Assembly (NCBI RefSeq): GCF_000145035.1
Contig: NC_014387.1
Location: 1,434,276 to 1,498,275, forward strand
From: Butyrivibrio proteoclasticus B316
GTDB lineage: Bacteria; Bacillota; Clostridia; Lachnospirales; Lachnospiraceae
Direction: 5' to 3'
DNA: 64,000 nucleotides
The translations under genes were made by a program, and so were the position numbers. Positions 1-8,813 of this stretch are shown piece after piece. Position 1 is the stretch's first letter. Every line of letters starts with the position of its first letter. A model generated the notes under the pieces. That model did no database searches, was not told the DNA's origin, and was given only the letters and a program-made list of their open reading frames with translations.

Positions 1-408
1 ATGACGGAGTTTTACGATAAACTTTCAAGTCTGGATAATTCAATAAACAATATTGATACATCATCAGAGACTGCCAAGATTGAACTTTTGGGCTACCTCG
101 ATGAGATGAACGAAGCTTACAAGGTGATGGCTGCAACAGCTATTCCGGAAGAGTTTTCAGGAATTACAGATATTGCTGCTGAGGCTGCGGATTATATGCA
201 GATGGCTAATGAAAGTTATCATCAGGCTTATGATGGCATTTTTGATGAAGATAGTGAGATGCTTGCATCTCAGTATTATGAAAGGGCAAATAGCAGAGTA
301 AATGTTATGCTGCAGGTTCTCCACGGAGAAATACCGGAGGGAGACGGAGTTATAGTTACTACGCAGGAGGCAGGTCAGTTCTCTACTATAGGAGCAACCG
401 CAGAATAA
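1..408 (+). CDS. hypothetical acidic protein, possibly truncated at the window edge
   Basis: An open frame of 135 codons runs from the first base of the window to a TAA at 406-408. An ATG stands at base 1, but no upstream sequence is available, so no ribosome-binding site can be checked and the true start may lie outside. The product is acidic, mostly helical in character, and has no signal peptide or membrane segment in the visible part. I do not recognise a family. The acyltransferase gene begins only 4 bases after its stop, so the two are probably co-transcribed. Confidence 0.6.
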   Translation: MTEFYDKLSSLDNSINNIDTSSETAKIELLGYLDEMNEAYKVMAATAIPEEFSGITDIAAEAADYMQMANESYHQAYDGIFDEDSEMLASQYYERANSRVNVMLQVLHGEIPEGDGVIVTTQEAGQFSTIGATAE

Positions 409-412
409 GTTC

Positions 413-1480
413 ATGAAAGAAAACAGATTTTTATATGCTGCAAGGTTTATTGCCTGCCTTGCAGTCATAACTATACATACAAGGTTTCCGGGAAAATTTG
501 GTCAGGTAATAGATGCCCTGGCCAGATTTGCGGTACCTTATTTTTTTGCAATTTCAGGTAGATTTCTTTTGGATGCTTCAGACAACTCTATAGCTTTCAT
601 CCGTATGAGAACAGGAAAAGCGCTTCTTAAACTGCTTAAGATTACTGGAATTGTATATATCATCCATCTTATTTTTTCTCTGGTAGTCAATATCTTTAAT
701 CAGATGTCGGTTTCAGAGTGGCTATCTTCCAAGTTTAATTTCGCAGAGCTTACTAATTTTGTTTTGTATAATTCCGGAAGATTTATATATGACGGCTCAT
801 ATACCTTTGATCATTTATGGTATCTTTTTGCGCTTATATATGTATATGGCCTTATTTATATTTTTGCAGGAGTTTTGATAAAGTGGTACAAGGGACTTAT
901 CGGTATACTTCTTTTCTTTTTGTACCTGGGAATGCTGTTGCAGACCTATTACCCTATAAGACCATTTGGAATTAATATCTGTACCTGGTTTGTTATGAGA
1001 AACTGGTTATTTGTCGGTATTCCATTTGTGCTTATTGGAATTCTTTTTTCAGATCATATCAGAGAAATAAAAGCCACTCTTTCTCCCAAGGAGCTTGAAA
1101 AGTGGCAGGTGAGTACCGGATACAAGGCCATTGCAGGACTTGTTTTTGGCATAGTCCTCACGATAGCAGAAATTGGAATATATGGAAATAAAGAGGTTCA
1201 CTTTGGATCTCTTTTTATAGTGATCAGTATTTTGTTTATGTCAGAATGCAGGATTCCATCCGGAAACTATATATGGAGAATAGGTAAAAGAGCTTCTTCA
1301 AACATTTATTATTATCATGTGCTGATCATAGCCGTGATAGATATTATGGCTCAGAAAGGTATTATCCCTTCGCTTTCAATGGGGATTAAGCCTTTGATGA
1401 TAATGGCTATTTGTGTGATTTTATTCTATTTTGTTCCGGTGTATTTTGAAAAATGGTTAAAAATGTCATCTAGTAGATGA
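413..1480 (+). CDS. membrane acyltransferase, acyltransferase-3 family
   Basis: The 355-residue protein is an integral membrane protein with about ten hydrophobic segments. Its N-terminus (LACLAVI-like helix with TIHTRFP, then a helix containing YFFAISGRFLL) matches the acyltransferase-3 (OafA/WecH-like) family. Members transfer acetyl or other acyl groups to cell-surface polysaccharides or similar acceptors. The His in the first segment corresponds to the conserved family His. The acceptor cannot be deduced, because no glycan biosynthesis genes are adjacent. The gene starts 4 bases after the preceding unknown gene. After the stop there are only 46 bases before metH and no clear terminator, so read-through into metH is possible. 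Confidence 0.8.
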   Translation: MKENRFLYAARFIACLAVITIHTRFPGKFGQVIDALARFAVPYFFAISGRFLLDASDNSIAFIRMRTGKALLKLLKITGIVYIIHLIFSLVVNIFNQMSVSEWLSSKFNFAELTNFVLYNSGRFIYDGSYTFDHLWYLFALIYVYGLIYIFAGVLIKWYKGLIGILLFFLYLGMLLQTYYPIRPFGINICTWFVMRNWLFVGIPFVLIGILFSDHIREIKATLSPKELEKWQVSTGYKAIAGLVFGIVLTIAEIGIYGNKEVHFGSLFIVISILFMSECRIPSGNYIWRIGKRASSNIYYYHVLIIAVIDIMAQKGIIPSLSMGIKPLMIMAICVILFYFVPVYFEKWLKMSSSR

Positions 1481-1526
1481 TGTAATTTAAGGTTATATTT
1501 GATAGTAAAAAATAAAGGATACGACA

Positions 1527-3992
1527 ATGACTAAGGAAGAATTTTGGGGTCTGAGTAATAATAGAATACTGTTTCTGGACGGTGCTACGGGAACGAATCT
1601 TATGAAGGCCGGAATGCCGGCAGGAGTGTGCCCTGAGAACTGGATACTTGAGCATCAGGATGTAATGATAAATCTACAGAGCAATTACGCCAAGGCAGGT
1701 GCGGACATTATATATGCCCCGACTTTTACAGGAAATAGGATAAAACTTGCGGATTATGGTCTGGGAGACCGGATAGAAGAAATCAATTCAAGTCTTGTTA
1801 AACTCACCAAAAAAGCGGCACCGGGAGTTCTTGTCGCCGGAGATATTACCATGACCGGAAGACAGCTAAGGCCCATAGGTGATCTTGACTTTGAGGAGCT
1901 TGTAGATGTTTACAAACAGCAGATCAAAATACTGGAAGCAGCAGGCTGCGATATTCTTGTTGTAGAGACTATGATGAGTCTTCAGGAGTGTAGAGCAGCA
2001 CTCATAGCGGCCAAGGAAGTTACTGACCTAGCGGTTATGGTTACCCTTACCTTTGAAGCTGATGGCAGAACTCTTTATGGTTCAGATGCTGCATCAAGTG
2101 CAATCACATTAGAAGCACTTGGAGCATGTGCTATAGGCGCGAACTGTTCCACCGGACCAGATAAGATGGCGGCTATTATCAGCGATATGGCTGCTGTGAC
2201 AAGTATTCCGATCATTGCCAAGCCTAATGCAGGACTTCCATCTGTTGATGAGAATGGTAATACAGAGTATGACATGGACTGTGATACCTTTGTTAAAGAG
2301 ATGGAACTTTTAGTAAGTGCAGGTGCTTCTATTATAGGCGGCTGCTGCGGAACTACCCCTGATTATATAAAGGGGCTTAAAGACAGATATGGTAATGTTA
2401 AACCAAACGATATAAGAGATGGAGAGGGAAATCCTGTTCCCAGAAAGATCTGTGGCAGAAGATATCTGGCTTCTGAGAGAATGAGTCTTTCTTTTGGTCT
2501 TGATGAGAATTTTATGATAGTCGGCGAGAGAATCAATCCTACCGGCAAAAAGAAGCTTCAGGAACAGCTACGAGAAGGCAATCTTGATATGGTCTGCGAT
2601 TTTGCTGCCAATCAGGAAAAAGAGGGAGCTTCTATTCTTGATATAAACGTTGGAATGAGCGGAATTGATGAAAAAGAAATGATGCTCAAAGTTATGGAAG
2701 AAGTTATGTCCATTACTGACCTTCCTCTCTGCATTGATACAAGTAGTGCAGAAGTTATGGAAGCAGCCCTTCGTCTTTATCCCGGACGAGCTCTTATGAA
2801 TTCAATTTCTCTTGAAAAGGGTAAGGCTGAAAAGTTCCTTCCTCTTGCCAAAAAGTATGGGGCTATGTTTATTCTTTTGCCACTTGCTGAAGCTCTTCCC
2901 AAGGATAGTCAGGAGAAGATAGATAATATCAATACAATTTATGAAATGGCCACAAAACTTGGGATGAATAAAGAGGATATCGTTGTTGACGGACTTGTTG
3001 CAACGGTAGGTGCTGATCCAAACGCGGCGATCAATACGCTTGATACTATAGGATATTGCCATGAGAACAGCTATGCAACTATCTGTGGCCTTTCCAATAT
3101 TTCTTTTGGCCTTCCTCAGAGAAGCAACGTTAACACAGCCTTCCTTACGATGGCGATTGCAAGAGGCCTTACAATGGCAATTGCTAATCCTTCGCAGGAA
3201 ATGTTGGTAAATGCAGCATTTGCTTCAGACCTTCTTCGTAAAAAAGAAGGCGCTGACGTAAGATATATAACAAGAATGGAGCGCTATGCAGATCAAAACT
3301 CTGCAAATAGTGCAGCTCAGAACGTATCTTCATCCAAAGCTGTTTTGGAAAACGATAATATTCTTGATATAATTAAGAAAGATGTACTTACAGGAAACAA
3401 GAGAGGAATTGTTAAGGATACTGAGAAAGCTGTTAAAGAAGGCAATTCCCCAAGACAAATTCTTGATGAGATACTTATGCCTGCAATTAATGAAGTAGGA
3501 GATCTCTTTGATAAGGGCAAATACTTCCTTCCTCAGCTGATAGCAGGTGCTGAGGCGATGAAGCTTTCAATCGGATATCTGGAGCCTCTTTTAAAAGAGG
3601 GGGCTGACTCAGGAGAAAAGCTTCCTTCTATCGTGATAGCTACTGTTCATGGAGATATCCATGATATTGGCAAGAACCTTGTGGCTCTTATGCTCAAGAA
3701 CTACGGCTTTAATGTTATCGATCTTGGCAAGGATGTGCCAAGAGAGGAAATCATTAAGGCTGCCAGGAAATATGATGCTAAGATAATTGCGCTTTCTGCG
3801 CTTATGACTACTACGATGAAGGAAATGAAAAATGTAGTAGACCTGGCCCACGCGGAAAACCTTGATGCCAAGATCATAATCGGCGGCGCAGTAGTGACTC
3901 AGGATTATGCAGATGAGATTGGAGCGGATGGCTACTCTTCTGATGCAGCCGATGCGGTAAGAGTTGTCAAGAATATACTCGGAATAGAATAA
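1527..3992 (+). CDS. metH: cobalamin-dependent methionine synthase, short form without activation domain
   Basis: The 821-residue protein transfers a methyl group from methyltetrahydrofolate to homocysteine through cobalamin. Residues 1-300 form the homocysteine S-methyltransferase module, with the zinc cysteines in GANCST (about residue 206) and GGCCGTT (about 271). Residues 333-590 form the pterin-binding module, starting at GERINPTG. Residues 610-821 form the B12 cap and B12-binding modules, with the cobalt-ligand motif DIHDIGKN near residue 710. E. coli MetH is about 1230 residues and has a C-terminal AdoMet/reactivation domain. That domain is absent here, as in many Clostridia, so reductive reactivation presumably uses a separate protein. 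An AAGGA precedes the ATG. ilvB follows after 14 bases. Confidence 0.93.
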   Translation: MTKEEFWGLSNNRILFLDGATGTNLMKAGMPAGVCPENWILEHQDVMINLQSNYAKAGADIIYAPTFTGNRIKLADYGLGDRIEEINSSLVKLTKKAAPGVLVAGDITMTGRQLRPIGDLDFEELVDVYKQQIKILEAAGCDILVVETMMSLQECRAALIAAKEVTDLAVMVTLTFEADGRTLYGSDAASSAITLEALGACAIGANCSTGPDKMAAIISDMAAVTSIPIIAKPNAGLPSVDENGNTEYDMDCDTFVKEMELLVSAGASIIGGCCGTTPDYIKGLKDRYGNVKPNDIRDGEGNPVPRKICGRRYLASERMSLSFGLDENFMIVGERINPTGKKKLQEQLREGNLDMVCDFAANQEKEGASILDINVGMSGIDEKEMMLKVMEEVMSITDLPLCIDTSSAEVMEAALRLYPGRALMNSISLEKGKAEKFLPLAKKYGAMFILLPLAEALPKDSQEKIDNINTIYEMATKLGMNKEDIVVDGLVATVGADPNAAINTLDTIGYCHENSYATICGLSNISFGLPQRSNVNTAFLTMAIARGLTMAIANPSQEMLVNAAFASDLLRKKEGADVRYITRMERYADQNSANSAAQNVSSSKAVLENDNILDIIKKDVLTGNKRGIVKDTEKAVKEGNSPRQILDEILMPAINEVGDLFDKGKYFLPQLIAGAEAMKLSIGYLEPLLKEGADSGEKLPSIVIATVHGDIHDIGKNLVALMLKNYGFNVIDLGKDVPREEIIKAARKYDAKIIALSALMTTTMKEMKNVVDLAHAENLDAKIIIGGAVVTQDYADEIGADGYSSDAADAVRVVKNILGIE

Positions 3993-4006
3993 AACTGGAG
4001 GAACCT

Positions 4007-5635
4007 ATGACAGGGGCAGAAGTAATCGTAAGATGTTTGGAAAAAGAGAACACCAAGGTTATTTTTGGTTATTCAGGTGTTGCTATAGATCCTTTTTGGA
4101 ATAAGATTCTTGATTCTAAGATAAAAAGAGTGCTTGTTCGTACTGAGCAAAATGCAGCTCATCTTGCAAGCGGCTATGCCAGAATAAGTGGGGGAGTCGG
4201 AGTGTGTGCTGTTACTTCCGGCCCGGGTGCTACGAACCTTATCACGGGTATAGCAACTGCATATGCTGACAGTATTCCGCTTGTTGCTATTACAGGGCAG
4301 GTCAACAGCGATATGATAGGAAGTGACGTTTTCCAGGAAGCTGATATTACAGGTGCTGTAGAGTCTTTTGTTAAGTATAGTTATCTGGTAAGAGATGTTA
4401 ATGACCTTCCGAAAATAATCAAAGAAGCTTTTTACATTGCCAGTACAGGCAGGAGAGGTCCTGTTCTTATTGATATTCCATTTGATATTCAAAATGCAGA
4501 ATACAAAGACAAGTTTGCTTATCCGGAATCTATTTCTATGCGAAGCTACAAGCCTACCGTAAAGGGAAATATGGCTCAGATCAAAAAAGTCATCAAAGAG
4601 GTTGAAAAGGCCAAAAGACCTATTATCTGCGTGGGAGGTGGAGTGCACCTAAGTCAGGCAACAATGGAAATCAGGAAGTTTGCTGAACTTAACAGCGTTC
4701 CTGTTGTATCTACCATGATGGGAATAGGCGTTATGCCATCTGACCATCCGCTTTTCTTTGGTATGGTTGGAAACAATGGTCAGCCCTTTGCTAACAGGGC
4801 TATGAATGAGTCGGATCTCCTTCTAATGGTAGGAGCAAGAGTTGCAGACAGAGCGGTCAACAGACCGGACCTTATTACAGAGAATAAGGTAATGGTTCAT
4901 ATTGACGTTGACCCGGCTGAAATTGGTAAAAACGTCGGACCTACTATTCCTCTTGTTGGTGATATCAAGAATATTTTCCAGGATTTTCTTGAACAGGATG
5001 AGCATGCTGATGATCACAGCGACTGGCTTGCTACTCTTAATAAATATAAAAACGAGATGGCCTCTGAGAGGGTGCCACGCGATGATGATTATGTGGAACC
5101 TAAGGATTTTATGACAAAACTCTCAGCAGCAGTAAATGATGATGCAATCTATGTTGCAGATGTAGGGCAGAACCAGATGTGGTCCTGTGCTTACTACAAG
5201 GTTAGAAACGGCAGATTTCTGACATCAGGCGGAATGGGAACAATGGGATACTCTATTCCGGCAGCAATGGGAGCTAAGCTTGCTGCTCCTGACAAGCAAG
5301 TGCTTGCTGTCATCGGAGACGGAGCTTTCCAGATGTCTATGATGGAGCTTGCCACCATGAGACAGTATGGCATTAACATCAAGATAATCGTTATGAAGAA
5401 CGGCTTTCTTGGTATGGTGAGAGAACATCAGCATTATGCTTATGATGATAACTACAGCATGGTAGAGCTTAAGGGAGATCCGGATCTTTCCCTCATAGCA
5501 GCTGCCTACGATATGGAATACATGAAAGTTACAGGGGATGATAGTATAGAGAACAAGCTCAAAGAATTCTTCTCAGATGACAATGCAGCTATTATGGAAG
5601 TTCGCGTAGACCCTATGGAACTTGTTAAATATTAA
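4007..5635 (+). CDS. ilvB: acetolactate synthase large subunit
   Basis: This thiamine-diphosphate enzyme condenses pyruvate (or pyruvate plus 2-oxobutyrate) in the first common step of branched-chain amino acid synthesis. It has 542 residues and the three-domain ThDP-enzyme layout. The activating Glu lies in RTEQNAAHLASGYAR near residue 47, and the ThDP/Mg motif begins at GDGAF near residue 437 and continues to KNGFLGMVREHQ. The ACT-domain regulatory subunit gene follows after 26 bases, which supports the biosynthetic rather than the catabolic type. The start is preceded by CTGGAGGAACCT. The close spacing to metH suggests a single transcript. Confidence 0.9.
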   Translation: MTGAEVIVRCLEKENTKVIFGYSGVAIDPFWNKILDSKIKRVLVRTEQNAAHLASGYARISGGVGVCAVTSGPGATNLITGIATAYADSIPLVAITGQVNSDMIGSDVFQEADITGAVESFVKYSYLVRDVNDLPKIIKEAFYIASTGRRGPVLIDIPFDIQNAEYKDKFAYPESISMRSYKPTVKGNMAQIKKVIKEVEKAKRPIICVGGGVHLSQATMEIRKFAELNSVPVVSTMMGIGVMPSDHPLFFGMVGNNGQPFANRAMNESDLLLMVGARVADRAVNRPDLITENKVMVHIDVDPAEIGKNVGPTIPLVGDIKNIFQDFLEQDEHADDHSDWLATLNKYKNEMASERVPRDDDYVEPKDFMTKLSAAVNDDAIYVADVGQNQMWSCAYYKVRNGRFLTSGGMGTMGYSIPAAMGAKLAAPDKQVLAVIGDGAFQMSMMELATMRQYGINIKIIVMKNGFLGMVREHQHYAYDDNYSMVELKGDPDLSLIAAAYDMEYMKVTGDDSIENKLKEFFSDDNAAIMEVRVDPMELVKY

Positions 5636-5661
5636 ATGTCAGAAAACTGGAGTGGCGAAAA

Positions 5662-6144
5662 ATGCGTAGAATTTATTCAGTACTGGTTGAGAACAGAGCC
5701 GGTGTTCTTTCTAAAGTGGCAGGTCTTTTTTCCAGGAGAAACTTTAATATAGATTCTCTGGTTGTAGGTGAAACTGCTGATAAGGGAATATCTGCCATGA
5801 CCATTGTTTCCAGCGGTGATGAGCGTACAATAGAGCAGATTGAGAAACAGCTCAATAAGAAAATTGATGTCATCAAGGTTAAGACCTTTAAGGAGAGCAT
5901 GTCCATAAACAGAGAACTGATGCTCATTAAGGTTAAATATAACAGAGACAACAGACGTGATATCATGGAGAACTGTGAGATCATGAATGCTCAGATTGTT
6001 GATATGTCCAAGAATCTTATGATGATACAGATATGCGATACTTCAGAGAGGATTGAGCTTTTCATTGAAATGCTCAAAAGTGTCAGCATAGTAGAAATTG
6101 CAAGAACAGGGACAGTTGCGCTTACCAAGTGCAAGGAGCAGTGA
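5662..6144 (+). CDS. ilvN: acetolactate synthase small (regulatory) subunit
   Basis: The 160-residue protein starts with a typical ACT domain (LVENRAGVLSKVAGLFSRRN and IDSLVVG, residues 8-38), followed by the C-terminal half found in IlvN/IlvH proteins. It binds the large subunit, raises its activity and confers valine feedback inhibition in the family. It directly follows ilvB, and a hairpin downstream closes the operon. Confidence 0.93.
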   Translation: MRRIYSVLVENRAGVLSKVAGLFSRRNFNIDSLVVGETADKGISAMTIVSSGDERTIEQIEKQLNKKIDVIKVKTFKESMSINRELMLIKVKYNRDNRRDIMENCEIMNAQIVDMSKNLMMIQICDTSERIELFIEMLKSVSIVEIARTGTVALTKCKEQ

Positions 6145-6170
6145 CTATATAATTGACATAGTGAATTTTC

Positions 6171-6220
6171 AAGTGGATTTTTTTGTCATTCTGATACAAA
6201 TGACAAGATAATCCACTTTT
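6171..6220 (+). terminator. hairpin ending the metH-ilvBN unit
   Basis: A long inverted repeat pairs 6171-6190 with 6200-6219 (arms AAGTGGAT...TTGTCATT and AATGACAA...ATCCACTT, with about three mismatches in the middle). It is followed by a short run of T. Run-like A/T tracts at both sides make it terminator-like, though the T tract is short. It lies 26 bases after the ilvN stop and just before the sugar-sensing locus. Confidence 0.6.
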
Positions 6221-6244
6221 GCTATACCAGGCCCATTTGATAAA

Positions 6245-7342
6245 ATGATGCATATGAAAAAAGGTAATGAGGATATATATCAAAAAAGAATAAACAGACA
6301 GTATCTGACTCTTGTCTTTACCCTTGTGTTTGTAGTAACTACTCTTATTGCAGGGTCTTTGTATTTCAGATTCTACAGAGCAGGGATAACAGGCAAGGCG
6401 GAGGGCAATGAATACGAGCAGTATTATGTGATGATCACAGACAACTACAAGTCGGATTTCTGGCAGTCTGTATACAGATCAGCGCTTGAATTTGCCAAAG
6501 AGAACAATATTTATGTGGATCTTTTGGGAGAGAATCTTTCGGGGGATTATTCCTGTGAGGAGCTGATGCGAATAGCAATAGCATCCAGAGTAGATGGAAT
6601 AATCGTCTATGCCAGTGAGGCAGTATCCATGACTAATCTGATCGATGAGGCGGTCAGGAGCGGAATACCTGTGGTGACTCTGTATGGTGACAGTACGCAT
6701 TCAGACAGGATCAGTTTTGTTGGCGTTGGCGGCTATAGTGTAGGTAAGCTATATGGCAAGCAGATAGTCAGGATCATCAAGGAGAACAGAAGGCAGGAGC
6801 TTCTGGAATCAGAAACGATAGGGGACAGGACCAAGATCCAGATAGCTGCTTTAGCAAATTCTGATACTCTTGATGCCGGACAGAACATCATCATATCGTC
6901 AATGCAGGATACGATCAGACAGGAAAATGCTACGGATTCTGAGTTTGAGGTTTCAATTGTAACTGTCGATAATACTAATACCTTCTCAGTAGAGGAATCG
7001 ATCAGAGATATTTTTATGCAAAAAGATGTCCCTGATGTAATAGTGTGCCTTAATGAGCAGAGCACAGTCTGCGCTTATCAGGCAGTTGTAGACTACAATA
7101 TGGTTGGAGATGTCAATGTCCTTGGTTACTATGATTCGGAAGAAATAATCAAGGCAATTGACAGAGGAGTTATTTTTGCGACCATTTCTATTGATACTGA
7201 TCAGCTGGGGACATACAGTATTCAGGCGCTGATGGACTATTATGAATATGGAAATACAAGTGAATATTACACTGCAGATATAACACTTATTGATAAAGAT
7301 AATGTATATGAGTTCAAAAAACAGGAGGAGCAGGATGAATAG
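6245..7342 (+). CDS. membrane-anchored periplasmic-type sugar-binding sensor protein
   Basis: The 365-residue protein has one N-terminal membrane helix (about residues 20-41) instead of a lipobox. It then has a type-1 periplasmic-binding fold (Peripla_BP_4 type), with signatures such as DNYKSDFWQSVYRSALEFA, VDGIIVYASEA and GIPVVTLYGD. The gene overlaps the histidine kinase gene by 8 bases and is the first of a sensor, kinase and regulator set. A role as the extracytoplasmic sugar sensor that docks on the kinase is therefore likely, rather than transport. Three ATGs lie close together (6245, 6248, 6254) and none has a good ribosome-binding site, so the exact start is uncertain. Confidence 0.8.
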   Translation: MMHMKKGNEDIYQKRINRQYLTLVFTLVFVVTTLIAGSLYFRFYRAGITGKAEGNEYEQYYVMITDNYKSDFWQSVYRSALEFAKENNIYVDLLGENLSGDYSCEELMRIAIASRVDGIIVYASEAVSMTNLIDEAVRSGIPVVTLYGDSTHSDRISFVGVGGYSVGKLYGKQIVRIIKENRRQELLESETIGDRTKIQIAALANSDTLDAGQNIIISSMQDTIRQENATDSEFEVSIVTVDNTNTFSVEESIRDIFMQKDVPDVIVCLNEQSTVCAYQAVVDYNMVGDVNVLGYYDSEEIIKAIDRGVIFATISIDTDQLGTYSIQALMDYYEYGNTSEYYTADITLIDKDNVYEFKKQEEQDE

Positions 7343-8810
7343 ATTTTTTAACAGCTCTCTCCAGACCAAGATCATAAGTGTTTGTGTGTTTGCTAATGTA
7401 ATTATCTTTGTGGTAAACATTTTTCTTTTGCTGGGAATTAACAGTATGTCCAATGATATGGACATGGTATATCAGGATAACAGGGCACTTAATGAGCTTA
7501 CCAAAGCTCTTGATGAAGTTCAGGACTCGATGACTCTTTATCTTAGTTCCAAGACAAGTGATTCCCTGGAAAACTACTATATAAGTGCCCAGAAATTAAC
7601 GAATCTATCAGGTGAGCTTGATGATAAGATAACTGACCTTTCTTATAACCGAATGGAAAGAAATATCAAGTACATGACAGGCAATTATCTTGGTGAGGTT
7701 GAGAAGACTATAGATACCAAGAGAGGCAGAAACGTCGAAAAATACAGAGCCTATTATGAGAAGTCCACAGAACTGTATAAGGATATCAAGGCCTATCTTA
7801 CCAGCCTTAACCTTGAGCTTTTTGTATCCAATTCAGAGAGCTTTAACACTCTTATCAAGGCCTTTAGATACTTTGAAGTAGTCGCTGTCGGAGTCATGTT
7901 CATTGTAATGATAGGCAACGTGTTTATTATTACAAGCTTTGTTAAGACTATCATTTTACCGCTTAAGAAGTTATCTGACTCAGCGGATGAAGTTGCAGAC
8001 GGTAATTTTGATATCGTTCTTCCTACAGCCCATTACAACGACGAGATAGGCATTGTTATTGGTGCCTTTAACAAGATGGTCATCAGTATCAAGGACTATA
8101 TCGAGAAACTTAGAGAGAGCCTTGAGAAAGAGAAAGATATGCAGGAAAAAGAGCTTACAATGGAAGCTCACCTCAAGGATGCCCAGCTTAAGTACCTTAA
8201 GGCTCAGATAAATCCGCATTTTCTTTTTAATACCCTTAATGCCGGGGCTCAGCTTGCCATGATGGAAGGCGCTGACAGAACTTATGAGTATGTTCAGACT
8301 GTGGCTGATTTCTTCAGGTATAATGTCAAAAACCGTCAGGATACAGTTAATGTCCGCGAAGAAGTTACTCTTGTCGACAACTATATCAGGATACTTAATG
8401 TAAGGTTCTCAGGGGATATTGGCTATGACAAGCAGGTAGATGAGAGGCTCCTTGACCACAAGATGCCCAGTATGATCCTGCAGCCTATTGTTGAGAATGC
8501 TGTTAATCATGGAATAAGAGAAATGGCAGGGGATGGCAGGATCCTTCTTAAGGTTTACAGGGAAGATGACAATCTTTGTATCAGCGTTATAGATAACGGC
8601 AAGGGAATGGATGAAAAGACCATAGAAGAGATTCTCTCCGGAACCAGAAATCCTGATGAGAACAGCTATGACAACAACGGCATTGGAATGGACAATGTTA
8701 TATCAAGACTTCGCCTGTTCGCAGGAAGAAGAGATGTTATCAGTATAAAGAGTGAAGGTGAAAACAAGGGGTGCGAGATAAAACTGAGCATTCCCCTTGA
8801 GGAGAATTAG
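7335..8810 (+). CDS. YesM-type sensor histidine kinase
   Basis: The start at 7335 is chosen because AGGAGGAGCAGG stands just upstream. A longer in-frame start at 7290 would lie inside the previous gene and lacks such a site. The 491-residue protein has two membrane helices (about residues 10-35 and 179-202) around an extracytoplasmic helical region, then a HAMP linker. The His_kinase domain contains the phospho-acceptor in QINPHFLFNTLN (His near 295), and the ATPase contains PIVENAVNHGI, DNGKGMD and NNGIGMDNV. Such kinases sense sugars or signal peptides and phosphorylate AraC-type regulators. The response regulator gene follows after 3 bases. Confidence 0.92.
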   Translation: MNRFFNSSLQTKIISVCVFANVIIFVVNIFLLLGINSMSNDMDMVYQDNRALNELTKALDEVQDSMTLYLSSKTSDSLENYYISAQKLTNLSGELDDKITDLSYNRMERNIKYMTGNYLGEVEKTIDTKRGRNVEKYRAYYEKSTELYKDIKAYLTSLNLELFVSNSESFNTLIKAFRYFEVVAVGVMFIVMIGNVFIITSFVKTIILPLKKLSDSADEVADGNFDIVLPTAHYNDEIGIVIGAFNKMVISIKDYIEKLRESLEKEKDMQEKELTMEAHLKDAQLKYLKAQINPHFLFNTLNAGAQLAMMEGADRTYEYVQTVADFFRYNVKNRQDTVNVREEVTLVDNYIRILNVRFSGDIGYDKQVDERLLDHKMPSMILQPIVENAVNHGIREMAGDGRILLKVYREDDNLCISVIDNGKGMDEKTIEEILSGTRNPDENSYDNNGIGMDNVISRLRLFAGRRDVISIKSEGENKGCEIKLSIPLEEN

Positions 8811-8813
8811 TAA

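Noticed and set aside
1481..1526. SAM or cobalamin riboswitch before metH
   Set aside because: The gap from the preceding gene is only 46 bases, too short for either class, and no core motif is present.
4073..4648. Long minus-strand open frame opposite ilvB
   Set aside because: It lies entirely inside the well-supported ilvB gene, has no ribosome-binding site and an implausible composition rich in Cys, Ser and His; a shadow of the opposite strand.
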